Source: Macquaria australasica | Lineage: Eukaryota; Chordata; Actinopteri; Centrarchiformes; Percichthyidae | Reading direction: 5' to 3' | Assembly: GCA_005408345.1 (NCBI GenBank) | Contig: SEMN01000063.1 | Location: 1,302,001-1,366,000, forward strand | Length of the DNA: 64,000 bases | In this document: positions 43,881 to 57,974 of the stretch, one piece after another | Numbering within the stretch: the stretch's first letter is position 1 | Layout of the letters: each line of letters begins with the position of its first letter | The notes under the pieces: model-generated | Seen by the model: only the letters and a program-made list of their open reading frames with translations | Databases searched by the model: none | Told to the model about the DNA's origin: nothing | Program-made: the position numbers and the translations under genes

Positions 43881-44349
43881 CTGCAGGAGAGAGCAAAACA
43901 GAGAAGGACAGTAATCACTGAGGTGAAACTGGGAAACAGTAACAGGCCCTGCAGGGAGCAATTTTCATTTATTGCTATTATTTTTACACAGTAATTGTTG
44001 GTATGAGAGATGGTTACGAATACAAATGCGAGCCATTATCAGACCTTTGTTAAGTCCTTTAGTGCTGATGTTAAAGAGGGAAAGACCTGCACATTTAAAT
44101 GTAAGCATCTCATGGATCTGGAAAGTAACTTGCGAAAACATTATCAATTCATTCATTCACTTAATTAAAAGTATCTGCCCCCTAATGACCATGAGAGGCA
44201 TGACAATGTCTACTGATGACACACTGCAATACTGCTAAACCGTGCAAAGGTTTTCATGTCTACGATGCTTTGCAAACACATTTGAAATGGCCCTCCAGAA
44301 GACGCATATCTTTTTTTTGTTCAATCTGCAAAGTATCTTTTGTTATTGC

Positions 44350-44600
44350 TTTCAGATCGTGGTCATGGTTAAAAGTAACTAATCTAACCGTCTGAAAACT
44401 GGAAGCAAACAGCGCCCTCCTGTGTCAAAGTCTGCCATTTTGTTGACCCATCCATCTTCCCCGACCTCCTCGCTCTGCGAACTTTGTGGCTTTATAACGT
44501 CACAGTATTTCCTCCCTTGCTCCCAACAGCTAAGAGTAATAATTTTGATGAGGTCTCTGGCACTTGAACGTAAACATCCATTGTTCTTGGGCATTTGCTG
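44350..44600 (+). repeat. Dispersed repeat family D, copy 2
   Basis: 'gatcgtggtcatggttaaaa', 'acccatccatcttccccgac', 'cctcccttgctcccaaca' and 'cacttgaacgtaaacatcc' appear in the same order as at 16080-16460. Confidence 0.65.
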
Positions 44601-45666
44601 AAACTACTGGTGTTGTTGTTCTGAGTCTTATATGCTACTACAGCAGACACCAATCATGTGCAGTATCCACAGCCTTAAAAGCACAGCAGCAATATTCCTC
44701 ATTAAAATTCCACAGATGCATCAGAAATATTTTTTGGGCTGTGGTTTTGACCGTGTCACCTGTTGTCCTCGGTTGTATGTGATGTTCTATGCACATTTAC
44801 GTTTTAAATCCCACTGAACAAGAGCCAAACCAAAAATGACTTGCTGATTAATCTTTTCAGCGCTCAGTGATTGTGTTGATGTCCACACCTGTACTCTGTG
44901 TCACTGTTTTCCAGTTAACCTAAGACACCGTGAGTACACTGTTCAACCTGTTGCTCTGATTGATTTGAACATTTAAATAATGCAAAGCAGTGACACCCTC
45001 AGGTGCAAACAAACTTAATGGGAGAGCTGCCTGACTTTCCTCAGCCTGATCTCCTCGACAGAGATTTGTGAAGATTTGCCAAACAATGAGCTAGTAAACA
45101 GTGAATGGACTATTTAGACTGTGTAATACAGATCTGGTAAGTAAAACTGTCCTTCCTAATGGGGCCATAGCTGTCAAAGACACTCTGAGTAAGAGCGAGT
45201 ACAAACTGGGTGACTCAACCAGAAGGCGAAAAGAAGAATTCCCTTCAGAGGAAGCGTTATCAGAAAAATGTAAGGGCTTCATTCCTAACATGTTCATTAG
45301 GTAGAAGAAATGTTATCAGGCAGTGATTACATGCAATACACACTCTTTTCATCAGCAAAAGGTCTTCACTTGGCTAATACATTCAGTGATAATCCATCGT
45401 GAGTTTTGCTTCCAGGCAAGCAATCGTTTTGCAATGGCAGGGTGCAGCATTTTTAAAATGGTGGATATCTCATTTTGGAATTAAACTTAATCTGGTGAAG
45501 AGCTCCACTACAAATACACAGAGAGGGAATTTAGAGTACAACATTTCAGAGTGTTTGTCACGCGGCCCTGTGGATGCGTGCAGCATGCGGATGGCACAGA
45601 AAGACGAGGCAGATATGGAGAGGGGATACTTTGAAGGTTATTGAGACATTGTGGGCTCATGCTGAA

Positions 45667-45680
45667 GGGGGGGGGGGGGG
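45667..45680. repeat. G14 homopolymer
   Basis: 14 consecutive G on the plus strand. Confidence 0.95.
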
Positions 45681-46294
45681 ACTTGCTGCTGCTGTGCTAC
45701 AAGACTTCAGAGAGGCTTTTCTTGAGCATTAAGCCAATATGTTTACATATTCATCATATAACCAAAGATCAACAGCATGTCTTTGGTATTTCCCTGACTT
45801 GACTGCTAAAATCAGCCATCCCAGACAAAGAGACACAAAAAATGGCACAATCACACAAATACCTGTACAAGCACATACACAAACACTGTCCTCTGAAACT
45901 ATGAGAGATGTAGAAGAGGTACATCAAGATGTTAACTGACTCTCCTCCTGAAAGGATTCTTTGATGTGACAAAGCCCAGCATACAAATACAATATACAAT
46001 TTTAATTATACAAAATGCTCCTTCACTCTTGGGGTTGGACGTGGAGAGAAAAAAAAAAAACTCACTCAAGAGTAAAAGAACCGGGGATTCATTTATCCCC
46101 ACAACAATTAGCTTGTTCAATCTACATAGGTAATGATGTAGCTGCTTGGGTCTATAATAGATGCATTAGGTGCATTTTGCAACAAGTCTTTTTCTGTTAA
46201 GCCTCACTCTCTGGAACTTTGAATCTTGCTGCCATAGTTAATATGTTGAATTCTCATATCTTTTTAAATCCTGTCTGCAAACCAAATCTTCTCT

Positions 46295-46686
46295 GTGGAA
46301 TCCAGACAATTTTAAAGGAATATGCATATTTGCTTTTTTGCCGAGAGTTAGATGAGAAGATCAGTACCACTCTCATGTCTGTAGGGTAAATATGAAGATA
46401 CTGCCAGGAGCTGGTTAGCTTAGCTTAGCACAAAGATTGGAAACATGGGGAAACCCACCTCGAAAGTTCAATAATTAACACTCCAAATCTCATTCGTTTA
46501 ATCATGACAAGACTTCAGGAATTCACCCCTAGCAGCCATGAAATGATCCAGGACTCCATAAAATGTGTATTTACATATTGATTTTTTTTTTTGGACAGAG
46601 CCACGCTAACTGTTCCCAGTCTTTATGCTAAGCTAAGCTAACCATCTCCTGACTCCAGCTTCATATTTAATGGACAAATATGAGAG
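46295..46686. mobile_element. Foldback (inverted-repeat) element
   Basis: The left arm at 46370-46443 and the right arm at 46613-46686 are imperfect reverse complements over about 74 bp, both carrying 'ggttagcttagcttagca' with 'aaatatgaag' and 'aaagattgg/aaagactgg'. The core matches a very common percomorph interspersed sequence. The 28-bp head at 46295-46322 is repeated at 46788-46815. There is no coding capacity. Confidence 0.75.
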
Positions 46687-46787
46687 CTCTCTAAATGGTA
46701 TTACCTGATTTAGGAGCGTAATGTTAAGACCTCTGGTTAGATAATTTAACATCTGCCTCTTTAACTCTTTATTCAAGACTAGTAAGA

Positions 46788-46910
46788 GTGGAATCCGGAC
46801 AATTTTAAAGGAATAGCTCAACATTTTGGGAAATGTGCTTATTTGCTTTCTTTCTGAGAGTTAGTTAGAAGATCAACACCACTCTCATGTCTAAGGTAAA
46901 TATGAATTGA
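46788..46910 (+). repeat. Partial second copy of the foldback element head
   Basis: 'gtggaatccggacaatttta' (one difference from 46295), then 'atttgctttctttctgagag', 'ccactctcatgtctaaggta' and 'aaatatgaa', where the match stops. It repeats only the left-arm side of the element at 46295. Confidence 0.75.
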
Positions 46911-48349
46911 AAGTACTCAAGAGTAAAAGAAAGCGTTGTCTAATGATAAGTAACACACACACACAGTTTTGTTGTTGATTCTGCTGTTGGTTGTATGATG
47001 GAGTTTGTCACATCACAGTATCCTTCTAAGATGAGAGAAACACCTCGTCCCCGCCTTTTTCAAAACTACATTGATTTATCAGCCCGATGTAGCGACCTTC
47101 ACGACCGTCGCTGTGACTGGTTACTAATGGGAAAAAGAGTTTTAAATGCCAAAGACCTTTACTGTGTGAGCCTCTCACAAGTAAACGCCTAGACATTCTT
47201 AATTTTAGCTGGTAATTCATTACTTGACGCTTGGTGATACTGCATGTCACACTTTAAGAGAAGAACCATCTACACTGACATTACTTCTATAAAATGGCTG
47301 GTTTTCAGCACAACTACTCCTTACTAAAGCCAAGGGGAAATGCTACCAGGTGAGCTGACTGTGTCTTTCGTTTTCATGAGGAATACTAACAATGAAAACA
47401 GGTTGTAGATCTTTCTGATTTATGAAAAGAGTCAGCAGAAGAAACTTCAATTCAATCAAACAAAACTCCCCAGTGTTTTGCTTTTTCCCCTCCCAACCTG
47501 GCTTCCTGAAATATCAAAATAAAAAAAAGTACAAATCATCTGAGTCGCCGTGTTAACACAAAAATGTGGGGACATTTCTCTGACATCCTCTGCTGCTTCT
47601 GTATTACTGGGTATTGTTTGATTGTGATGTCAGTGACATAAACATACATTTTCCCTTCGCCTTCCTACACAACACACACAGGTCGATCACATCCCTGTCG
47701 TGCAGTCTGCTTACCTGCAGCTACTTTCAGAGCACAAACTCTCAGCTAGACTATGAGCGTAATGGATATACAGCAATGTATTGTATTATGCATACCCTGG
47801 GTTATTTCACCTCACCTACAAAATCTGTTTTTTTCCTACTCTGTTTAGTCATTTTTATATGTGCACAGTTCAGCAGCCTGAGGCACACACAGAGTTCTTG
47901 CATCATAGTGTGCGTTCTATTATGGTTGTTATTACGATTATTAAGCCCCTTTCAGACGTGTCTAAATAAGTTCATGAGAAACTTTTTACGTACAGGTCAT
48001 GAAGCCAATCTTACCACAAGTCTTCCAACACGACACAAAATTGAATTCTGCCACATTAGCGTAAAGGCTGCAGCAGCACAGGGTTAAATATACAGAGAGA
48101 GATTAAATGCACATCATGTTCCGCCTTATTAAGAGCACTGTAATAAATGTATCACTCAGTTATCATCTCTTATGCATCAGTTTAATAAACCACAAAATAC
48201 TGAGTGAGCCAATTTTACAGTAAGTTGTTGAGGCGATTTATCTTATATAAGATCAGTCTAAACATTTTTTTTTTCTCCTTGCAGTGTGGGATAAGTGGTC
48301 GAAAAACAAAAAAACAGACTTGGATATCCACAATAATAAAAAGAAATGC

Positions 48350-48615
48350 AACTAATGATTATTTTCATTATGAATGAATGTGCCATTTATTTTCTCGATT
48401 AACCGTTTAGTCTGGGAAGTGGACGTCTTCAAATTACACGTTATATCTGACAAACAGTCCAAAACCCAAATATATTCAGTTTACTATCACATATGACAAA
48501 GAAAAGCAGCAAATCCTCAAGTTTAAGGAAGCGGGAACCAACAAATGTTTGGCATTTTTGATGAAAAATCTCACAAAATGATTGCTAATTTTCTTAATTT
48601 TCTGTCAATCGAACT
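48350..48615 (+). repeat. AT-rich interspersed repeat family C, copy 4
   Basis: 'gcaactaatgattattttca', 'ctcgattaaccgtttagtct', 'acaaacagtccaaaaccc', 'tactatcacatatgacaaag' and 'aaatgtttggcatttttgat': one of the best-kept copies. Confidence 0.8.
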
Positions 48616-48894
48616 TTAATTCATGCCATCTGCATGGATGAAATTATAGATATCCTATGCAGCAAAACACTTCAAAGGATGTGAGTAAATAAGAATTAAA
48701 TTAGTCACAACTTGAAGCCTCTTTGGGCATTGTAAAGTAGGCCACAGAATTCTCTATGTAATAAGTAATGAAGTTTATGAAAACATGTATTGGGAGATTC
48801 ACTGGAGATTCCCTGATGCAGCCTGTGAGAGAGCAGTGAACGCCGCTTCCTCTCCCGCACCAAACACCAACTATCACACAAGCATCGTAGCTAG

Positions 48895-49152
48895 GGATAT
48901 TATCAATCGATTAAACATCAGAAAACAATGAAAAATGCCAAACACAATTTCCTAGAGGTGACATCATGTCTCGTTTTGTCCAACCAACAGTCAAAAACCC
49001 CAAAATCAGTTCACAATAATATAAAGACAAGGAAAAGATGTAAACCCTTACATTTGAGGAGCTGAAACTATCAAATGAAAAAGTCTTAAATGATAAACTG
49101 ATTATCAAAATAGTTGCAGATGAATTCATTGTCAACCAAATAATCGATTAAG
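48895..49152 (+). repeat. AT-rich interspersed repeat family C, copy 5
   Basis: Starts 'tatcaatcgattaaacatca', interior 'gttttgtccaaccaacagtc', 'ttacatttgaggagctga' and 'atcaaaatagttgcagat', ends 'ccaaataatcgattaa'. Both ends carry the atcgatta core. Confidence 0.85.
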
Positions 49153-51262
49153 AGACTGCTGTAAAGATCCTGCCATGTCTGAATAAAGCCGTAAAGAACA
49201 TTTACATAAAAGTAACTTGTGTCTGAAGGACGAACAGCCATAGCTGCACAGATGCAGTATTATGTAATCCATATTAGAAAAGGACATTTTTGTAGTAGTA
49301 GTTGTAGTAGTAAAACCTAAAACAAAACACCATACTGGGCAAAAGAATAGTTACATAAAAACAATAAAACTATGCTCAAAGAAATTTTTTTTAGTACACA
49401 GAGAGATGAAAATCATTGAACAAAGGCAAATCTTTCTATTTCCTGGAGGGGTTCTTCTATTGGACTGCTCATTTATTTATGTGGCCCATCACGCCAGCTT
49501 CCTGTGGACGCTGTGCTCCTCTGAGCTGCGTCTTAGTCTGAGTGCTGTGATCAGGAGCAGCATCATAAAGATTCATGTGCTCTGCCTGTATTGAGCTGTT
49601 TGGCACTGACAAGATGCAGAAAGAGATTTAGAAGGATTGGAGGGGAATGCATGTTATCCATGTACTGGTTTAGCAAGATCAATAAAAATACAGCGGCAAT
49701 GCTACTCTGTTGTGAGACACCTAGCCTTGCTTTATGATCAAATAGAGAACTTTGTTCTTATTTAAGCACCCAACAACACTAATGTAACACTAACTCAAGT
49801 GAAATGAACAATGGCACAAAATAAGTTTTATTTTCTGGAAGTGAGTAACCTCGTATATCCTTTTAACTGTTTTGAAGACCATAAACTCCTAAATTAGACT
49901 GAATGTTTCATCTTCAGTTAGGACAGTTCAGACTACTTTATTTGTTTTTGTTATGAGTTAATACCCTCTGTCTCTGTCTGTTCTAATGGGCTGCACACAC
50001 ATGCAGATAATTGTTAGACAGAGCTGATTAAGGACCTTTACATAGTTCATGCTCCGATGGTCTTTTAGAGACAGGCTCATTAGCAGTCATGAAGGCTATT
50101 CTGTTGTGAAATCCGAAGCAGATTCACTTAAATTGTGCGAATTAAGACATACTGACAACCAAGACCAAGAGTCACTGAAAACTAAAAAGGTACAAGGACA
50201 CCTGCCCCTGTAAGGGACTGAGACATATTACTCTGCACACCTGGAAGCATGCATTCAATCATTACCTTTATACTACTTAGACAAAACAATTTGAATTTCA
50301 GAATACTCCTGTTGATGGATGTAGTGCTTTCTGCAACCCTGGTAAAAACACTCCTTAAAAAAAGTATACCAATAGCTTCATTTAACTGCAATAATGTCAC
50401 AAGTGATAATGTTCCAGAATAAAACAATAAATTTTAAAATATATCTGGTTGTTCTATTTTCATTTTTTTATTCTCCTAGCCTAAAACAATTAAAAGACTT
50501 AAAAGGCTCAATAAAATTTTTAATAAATGAGTCAGATGCACACATAAAACATGCATCGGTGCATCGACAGATAGTTGTGTGTGTGTCTGGTTCTCTTTTG
50601 TTTTGAAGAAGCCAGCATTACAAAGCACACGAGTACCAATCACTGACAACCACATTTTGAGAAACAGAACTCAGATCTGTGCACAAGCCGCAATTACATC
50701 ACAGCAGAGACATGCAATCACATGCTGACCGACACAAGTAAGGCATTGTGCTTCAACGCTGTCCCTTCTGCGAATTAACTCTGGCCCTATCCTCTCTCCT
50801 GCAACAACTGCGTCACACAACACAGTTTTAGTCAGCCAACGTAATGACTGTGTTTACAGTGTCACTCCAGATGTGATTCCTATTGGCCGTCTGGGAAATT
50901 TCAAGAGCTTCTTCCTTCAGCCCATCGCTTCCACGTCATTGATTTATTTATTGATTGTTTCATGCAATTTACTGCAAATACATTTTTAAATTGACCTATT
51001 TATTGAAGTTTTTTTTTCATATGTTGCGAGATTAATCCCCCATGTTACTGTCAAATTAAACATCACTGTGTTGGGTAAACCTTGCCGATGCAACGCAATC
51101 TGTGAAATTGTGCAATTTATTTGACTCTACTTTTCACTGAAAGAGTTTTGGAGCAGGCATAAGTATTGGTATGCAAACAGTACAGCAAAGGGCATGTCGA
51201 CAGAACCACACACATATAGCAGTTGTGAATCTACAAAGCTTTTTTTGTGCGTATATATACAT

Positions 51263-51287
<25 letters not shown>
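51263..51287. repeat. (AC)12 microsatellite
   Basis: A CA tract flanked by short TA runs. Confidence 0.95.
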
Positions 51288-51293
<6 letters not shown>

Positions 51294-54200
51294 CTATGGG
51301 TTTTGATTATGACAAAGAAATGCTGACTAACTTTTTTTTATTTCTTACAAACACAATAAACACATTTAGGCCTCAAGACTCACTAAAATGAATGAATGCC
51401 CAGGAACAAAACTAACTTCCTCATGCTCAGTATGCCTCTTATAATGCACCCATATAATACAGGTTATATCACAACTACAAAAGCTTACATAAAGAGGAAA
51501 TTCCCCTGCACATTTCAGATTGGTCTGTGTTTAATTTACTTCTGAGGTGAGTATTATTAAAAGCCTCGAGGTTTTTGAATCCTTGCTCATTTTACGTAGA
51601 AATAAATACAAACAGTGGTTAAACGAAGTGACTGGAGAGACCGCTCTTCCAGGAAGAGACACTTGAGTCGAACAGTTCATGCAAAAAACAAAGATGTATG
51701 ATAACTTTCTGCAGAAAAGAGGAAGCTATCTACTTGCAAGCAGGAAGTCAGAGCTGGTTAGAATAGTATCGCACATACGTCTCATCCGTTTCACTGATCT
51801 GTTGTGTGTGTGCGTGGGTGTTTGTGTATGCGAGTCTCTTACTTAGTCCTTTCATCATTGCCCAACATATACATGAGGAATATATCTGTCAGTCATCTGA
51901 GTTTACATGTCACAAATCCACAAACAAGGCTACATCTGCTCTGCTCATCACTTGATGCAGTGTCAGTACACGCCACATGACAAACTCTTTCTTCTTGATA
52001 AACCCAAACCTTCGTCTGATACGAGCTATCTGCAAAAAAAAAATGTGGCTTGTTGCCTTCGCTGCGATTGTGGTTTTTGCACGAGTTCCACGACTAGCAA
52101 GCAGCAACACAGCAAGTACCAGCTGTTTGACAAAAACAGACAGAGAGGTTTCAGCAGTGAAAATGTTACCGGAGATGTTCTTGTGATTTCTGTCTCTGGA
52201 ACCACAAATACCCCTGTGGGCTACGAATCAAACGCCAGCTGACCCTTCCCTCTGCTTTGAATCGCCTTTTTGATCCTTGCGTTCTCAAAAGAGGAAAAAA
52301 AAAAATGTGAAGGGAACATGACTTCCCACAGACCTTAAGAAGAAAATAAAAAAAAACAAAGTACACTCAGGGATAGTTTCAGTGATTTGGTTGCCCCAGG
52401 CAAAGATTGAGATGTAGCCCACGCGGTGTACGCGCAGGCCCACATTTAATATGATTTACCACCTCTCTTACCAAGTCACAGAGCGCCATTACAGCTAAAC
52501 ACTGCAGGAAACCCAGTCCTTCCCTACCTGGCATGACACAGTCATAAAGAGAACCGAACTGTTTACAGGCAGCTTGTTTCAGTAAACAAAGCCAAGTGAG
52601 AATTCTCTGTGGAGGACTATAAATGCTCCTCACTCATTTCAAGAAGATAATGGTACTTAAGAGTATCCTTTATACTCTAATTTCCTGAAAAGGAGTGCAA
52701 GTGCAATCACAAGTGTCAGCTCAGGGCACAAAAGCCTGTGGAGAGAACTAGTTTTTGCAATTTTGGTGACTAAAAAGCAGAAGCACAGTCCTGGTGTAAT
52801 ATGGCACAATCTACAAGAGGCTAAAGAAGGGTGAATATATTTTTAGTAGAAGTACAGTATCAGTGGGTGAAGTTGGGGTGGAGCTTAAATAATGGCCATC
52901 ACCTCTAACGCAGCAGGCAGTTTAGTAGTTTAGGAACAAATATACATCACCAAAGACTAATAAGGAGCAATATTAGTAACTTGTAGAACACTTAAATGTG
53001 TTTCCATACCTCTGTCCGTTGCCTACATTTTTACGTGAATGAATGTTTTTAGTTCAGTCACATCTGATTACATTTACATATGCACAACAGTGACGTTACT
53101 GCAAATACTGTGAGAAAAGTAACAAACTGGCTGCTTGATGGCCAAAACTGAGAAAATCTTATTTACGTGATAGAAAATGATGAAAATGAAAAGGATAAGG
53201 ATGGCAATATTCTAAATGTTATTGGCAAGAAATCCTTTTAAAAGACCAAAACCAACAATGTGGTAGTCCGTCTCAATACTTTCCAACTTCCACAGCCTGT
53301 CTATGACACTCCTAATGAAGATGTAAATCTTTGAAAACAGGTCGTGAATATATGCTTTCATTTTTTTTTTTTTTTTTAAAAGGCTCAACAATTTCCTAAA
53401 CCAGCTGGGCGCTGTATTATTTACAAAATATTACTCAGAGAAGTAAAAAGTGCATTTATTGGGAACTATTTTCAGCTGAGGACTATAAGGAAAATATAGA
53501 ATATCACCAGACCTATCCATCTTTAATGTACAAAAAGCTTATTTTAAAGGCCGCTCTATTGATAGATGATAGTCACTATATTGGGAAAATGGTGAGTACA
53601 AAAGAACTGAAGATTGTGTAGTTATTTTGCTAGTGCAAGATTAATCAATAAAAGGGATACATTTAGAAAGGTAGGTACCCACGCTGTTTGACCTTTGTTT
53701 AATTACTCAGTGTGTTGCTTAAAGACTGCAGATGTAATACACCTAACATTCCTGCTGCTGTTTGAGGGCTTAAGGTATTTAATCAGCAGAAAGGGAAGGA
53801 CCTTCTTATACATTCTACAAGCAGTTGTTGATGAATTTATTGGTAACAATCACTCATTACTCTAATCCAATACAGACTCTGCCTTAATTGCATAAAAAAA
53901 AAAAAAACAAGTTTTGATGTGTATTTAAATGCTCCAAGACAACAGGAAGTCAACTTATACGACCTTTGGTGTGTATATAAACCAGCCAGGTTGGAACTGA
54001 GCCAACCTTCCTCCCCATGCAGGCTGATCTATTGCAGGGCAGTGCGCTGCAGGTACATGCAAAACAGATGCCTGAACCCCCAGGAGGGACAAACCCTGGA
54101 ATTTAAGGGAGAGGTGAGGCTGAGAAGTGAAGAGGGCAAGAGATTAAAAAGGTGCCCCCGCTGCGTTTGTAGGGGAATCTACGAGGGCTGGGCCAGTACC

Positions 54201-54734
54201 ACGGAGGAGGCCGGGCCTTTTGGTGGCTAATTGTGCCCACAGGCTTTCTTGGCACCCGTCCTCTCTGGAGCTGTGGTCGTTGAGAGAGCCCAGGCAGAGA
54301 GGGAATTCCTCCCGGTGCCATGCTCAGGGCAGGTCTGTTTGCTCATATGCACGTTTTAAACAGCAGGCCCACATTTGGCCTTCATTTGTCTTCTTTCTAT
54401 TCCAAAAGAATTTTAAAGAACTTGAGTCAGCATGCTAATTACACACACATTGTAAATGGCAATTTACAGTATGTGTTTGTATTGTATATCCCAAGAGGTG
54501 AAGGGGCATACTGGCGCCTAAAGTTAGGTGAGAGGGCACACCCTTGCATTTTGTTTTCCCAGGTCTGAACCATACTGAAAACATTTACTTTGATGCATTT
54601 CTGTATTTCATTAATTCAGGTTCATAGCAAATTGAACCAGTTACTAGTCACATAGACCTATATGTTTATTACACAGAGGTTTGGCAACTTGTCATCGCAT
54701 TTGGAAAGGAGGGTAAGTTGAAACAAAACTTTCT

Positions 54735-54825
54735 CTAGACCAAGACCAAACGATTTATCAACTAAACGAAAAAATAATCAGCAGATTAATCAGTAATGAA
54801 AATAATCAGAACTTGTAGCCCTACA
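54735..54825. repeat. AT-rich interspersed repeat family C, end fragment
   Basis: Only the terminal part: 'aacgatttatcaactaaacg', 'aaaaaataatcagcagattaatcagtaat' (in pieces) and 'aataatcagaacttgtagcc'. Confidence 0.65.
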
Positions 54826-55799
54826 TTAAACACTCCAGAGGTCAAATAAATTCTTGTAAATGTGTAAATGTGAGCTTCAAGTTTACGGTTTAATAACAAT
54901 GGAGACACAAGCTGCTGCAGGTATCACACCTCCACCTTAACTTCTTGGATGACAGCCAACTGCAACTGCTCTACTCCAAGCTCCTCTCGAACACCTCAGA
55001 TCATTATCCTCCCTCTCAGGAACCCCTACACTCTTTATGAAGGAGTGCAAGTGCAACTGCTTGTATCTGAGATCTTATCCTTTCTGTCACCAGGTGAGGG
55101 CAAATCCACATCACGCTGGCCTGGGAAAGCCTCTTGAGGAGCTGCTGGTGAAGGGACTCCTCTATAATCTTGTCCCTGACAAGCAGCCAAAAATGGATGG
55201 ACTGATTGCTCTGGTGGGAAACCACCCCGGCGACTCCACACCAAGGAGTATTTGTGCCACACTGTAACCACGGAGCTGTTGAAAGGCAACCACATCAGTG
55301 AGGTGTAGTTTCAAGCTGTAACATGCGAGGAAACATGATTTGGCTTAAACTCATCATAATCCCGCAAGGTCACAGTCACTTGCATCCCAGCTCTATCAGG
55401 ACAAGTCTTTGCTGGTCTCTCATCACATTCACAGGCTCACGCTTTCACTGCAATTTGCCACTTTTATTTGTCAACTCCATCCGTCACCCAAAGCCCATAC
55501 AGTTTTCTTACTTTTCACGTCATACTGAATCTTTAACTACAGCAGCTAAAAACTGAGACACAGACAGACCGATTTCAATTCCAGAAGCCAGAAATCAATA
55601 AAATTTCACCTTTCCAGAGGCGACACATTTACTGTAGATGTGAACCTGCATTTTTAATTAATATTTCAAACTGGAGGAAGTCAATGTTATAAAAACAAAT
55701 ACAAGACACAGCCAAATACCAAATACAAAAGGTCTTACATTCTTTGGATGATAAACTGATCCATATTACAGAGCAGCCAACAAAAAACATCTTGCTGGA

Positions 55800-56075
55800 A
55801 GGAGAAAATGAATCTATTTTGAGAATCAGTTAATCATCATTTCATCAGTCATCAGTTTTAACATTTTCTAGTTCCAGCTTCTCAATAGTAAATTTCCTGT
55901 CTTATGCGATATCTTTGGTTTTTGGACTGTTGGTTGGACAATAAAAAGACATTTGAGGATCTCACCTTGGGCTGTGATGGGTACTTTTTAGTATTTTATG
56001 AAGTGTTTTTAGACCAAATGAATAATCAATTAGTTGAGAAAATAATCTGCAGACTATTAAATAATGAAAATAATT
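55800..56075 (-). repeat. AT-rich interspersed repeat family C, minus-strand copy
   Basis: Reverse orientation: 'ttctagttccagcttctcaa', 'tttttggactgttggttgga', 'cattatttaatagtctg'-type end and 'aatcaattagttgagaaaat'. Confidence 0.75.
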
Positions 56076-57972
56076 CTTATTTGCCTTATCTGCTTCTTTT
56101 TCTTAACTTTCTCGCATATTCTATACTACTATCTCTTATACACCATTTTTGAGGGGTTAATAATAAGCTTTTGAATTCCTATCTCAATTATTTATTGGTT
56201 TTCACCAAACACTAAAATCTAAATAGTAATAATAAATAATAATAATAATAATGTACTGTGTCCTGTACGTGATGTCTTGTCGTCCTTCTGACACAATGTA
56301 CAGTACTGTATTTGAAAGCTTATCATTATTATCTGTAGTTTATCAATGTTTTGCCAATTAAGTCCTTATAAAATTCCACTAAACAAGCTTGTACTGTATT
56401 GTCCTCCAGCCAAGCACCCGAGGTAAACACCACATTATTTGATGGATGCTTTTATCCAAAGAACCTTGAAGTACAATGAGTCACATTGGCAGAAAAAGAA
56501 GATTTTGTCCTTCAGTTTCCTTGAAACAGATTGGTAGAAATCCTTATTCAAACTCAACGGTATAACGAACCACGTTTGCAGCAAGCTTTCCCCGTGTTTT
56601 CAGTGAGGGATGCTTACATATTAACAAGGAAATGTAGAGAAATGAGAGTTTGTAGCTCCACGTTGTGACAAGTGACTGTCAAAAAAAAACAATAATTAAA
56701 ACTCAAAATGTCAAAATATCCCAATTGTAAATCTCTCTCTCCAGGATACATTCTGCTAGCTCTAGTTTTCATCACTGAATGTTGTATCCATGACATTTTT
56801 TTATTTCAGACGCTGCACTGATGTTGAAAATGTTCACTCAGTGTCAGTCGTCCCATATTCACATCCACACGTGATATTGGTTGAGTTTATTTTCTAAATG
56901 TTAGAAAAATTAAAATATGACTTTGTTTGATTACGGGGAAGATCTGCTGGCTCTGCTGCATACAGCTGCGTCCCTGGGCTGGCGTCTGATGTTGATGTCA
57001 CAGCAGAGCCTTGACCACGATGGCTGGCTATGAGCGAGCTGTCTGGCAAGCAGGTGGACTCTGGCTGGGCTGATGCTGGACAGCAGCATGAGTGTGTGCA
57101 GTGCACTCAGCCATATGTTGCTGATGCGAGCGTGTGGGAGTGTGTTTCCATCTGTTCTCATACCTTCATACACCAGTGTGTATCATTTGTCTGTATGGGT
57201 CTGAGGAGATGAGTTTTAACGTGTGTGTGGTGTTTGTGCATGTATGTATATGCACATTTGTCAAAGAACATGACAGAAAGCAAGAGTTGCTTCAGGCTAA
57301 GGTGCAGCAAAGGACAGAGGCACAAGCAAACCTGACCAAGACAGTTAAAGCAACTCTGCAAATATGATTTGAATGCAAGAACTAATACAATATTTCACAC
57401 CGACAGCCAGATGGCTATGCAACAGGCCTCAACCAAAGAACAAAAATGAATACCCCAGGTTTGCCCTCAATGTGATTCATTTTGAATAACTGTCTAATTT
57501 AGATTTTACATTTGTGCAAAAAAATTCAGTCCTGCAGCATTTGTTTCCCAATCTTTTTTAAATTTTTTTAGATCCGTCTCTTGGCGTCAGGTCTGTGGAC
57601 TGAAAGGCTCTGCAGTAATCCTCTGGTCCTTTCACCTGAGAGGGATTGATAGTTAAAGTGAGCTGGCTACTGCCGAGTTCACAGATGAATCCAGCCCTGT
57701 CTGCAGCGCGAGACAAGGCATCGTGACTGAGCTTAGCGCAGGAACATGCTCCAATTTAAACCCCTCCACTCCTGGGCGCTTCAACATTTTCTTACCCCCT
57801 TTGTTTCTTGTCTATCCTCCCTCCATCTATTTCCCATTTTTCATATCTTTCCCTCTCATTCTCTTCCCTCTATTTTTCTTTTTCCCCCCCTGCTTTCCTG
57901 TCAGTTCTCTCTAAATCATTAACAGTTACACACAGGTATGGGATTACGCTCAGGTGCTGCAGCAGGGATGCT

Positions 57973-57974
<2 letters not shown>

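Noticed and set aside
43441..43914. 157-codon plus-strand open frame
   Set aside because: No recognisable motif. It overlaps the slc4a11 start exon on the other strand and shows no gene-like borders; the length is possible by chance in a 64-kb window.
47614..48087. 157-codon plus-strand open frame
   Set aside because: Composition follows the AT-rich background, with no domain or signal and no splice context.
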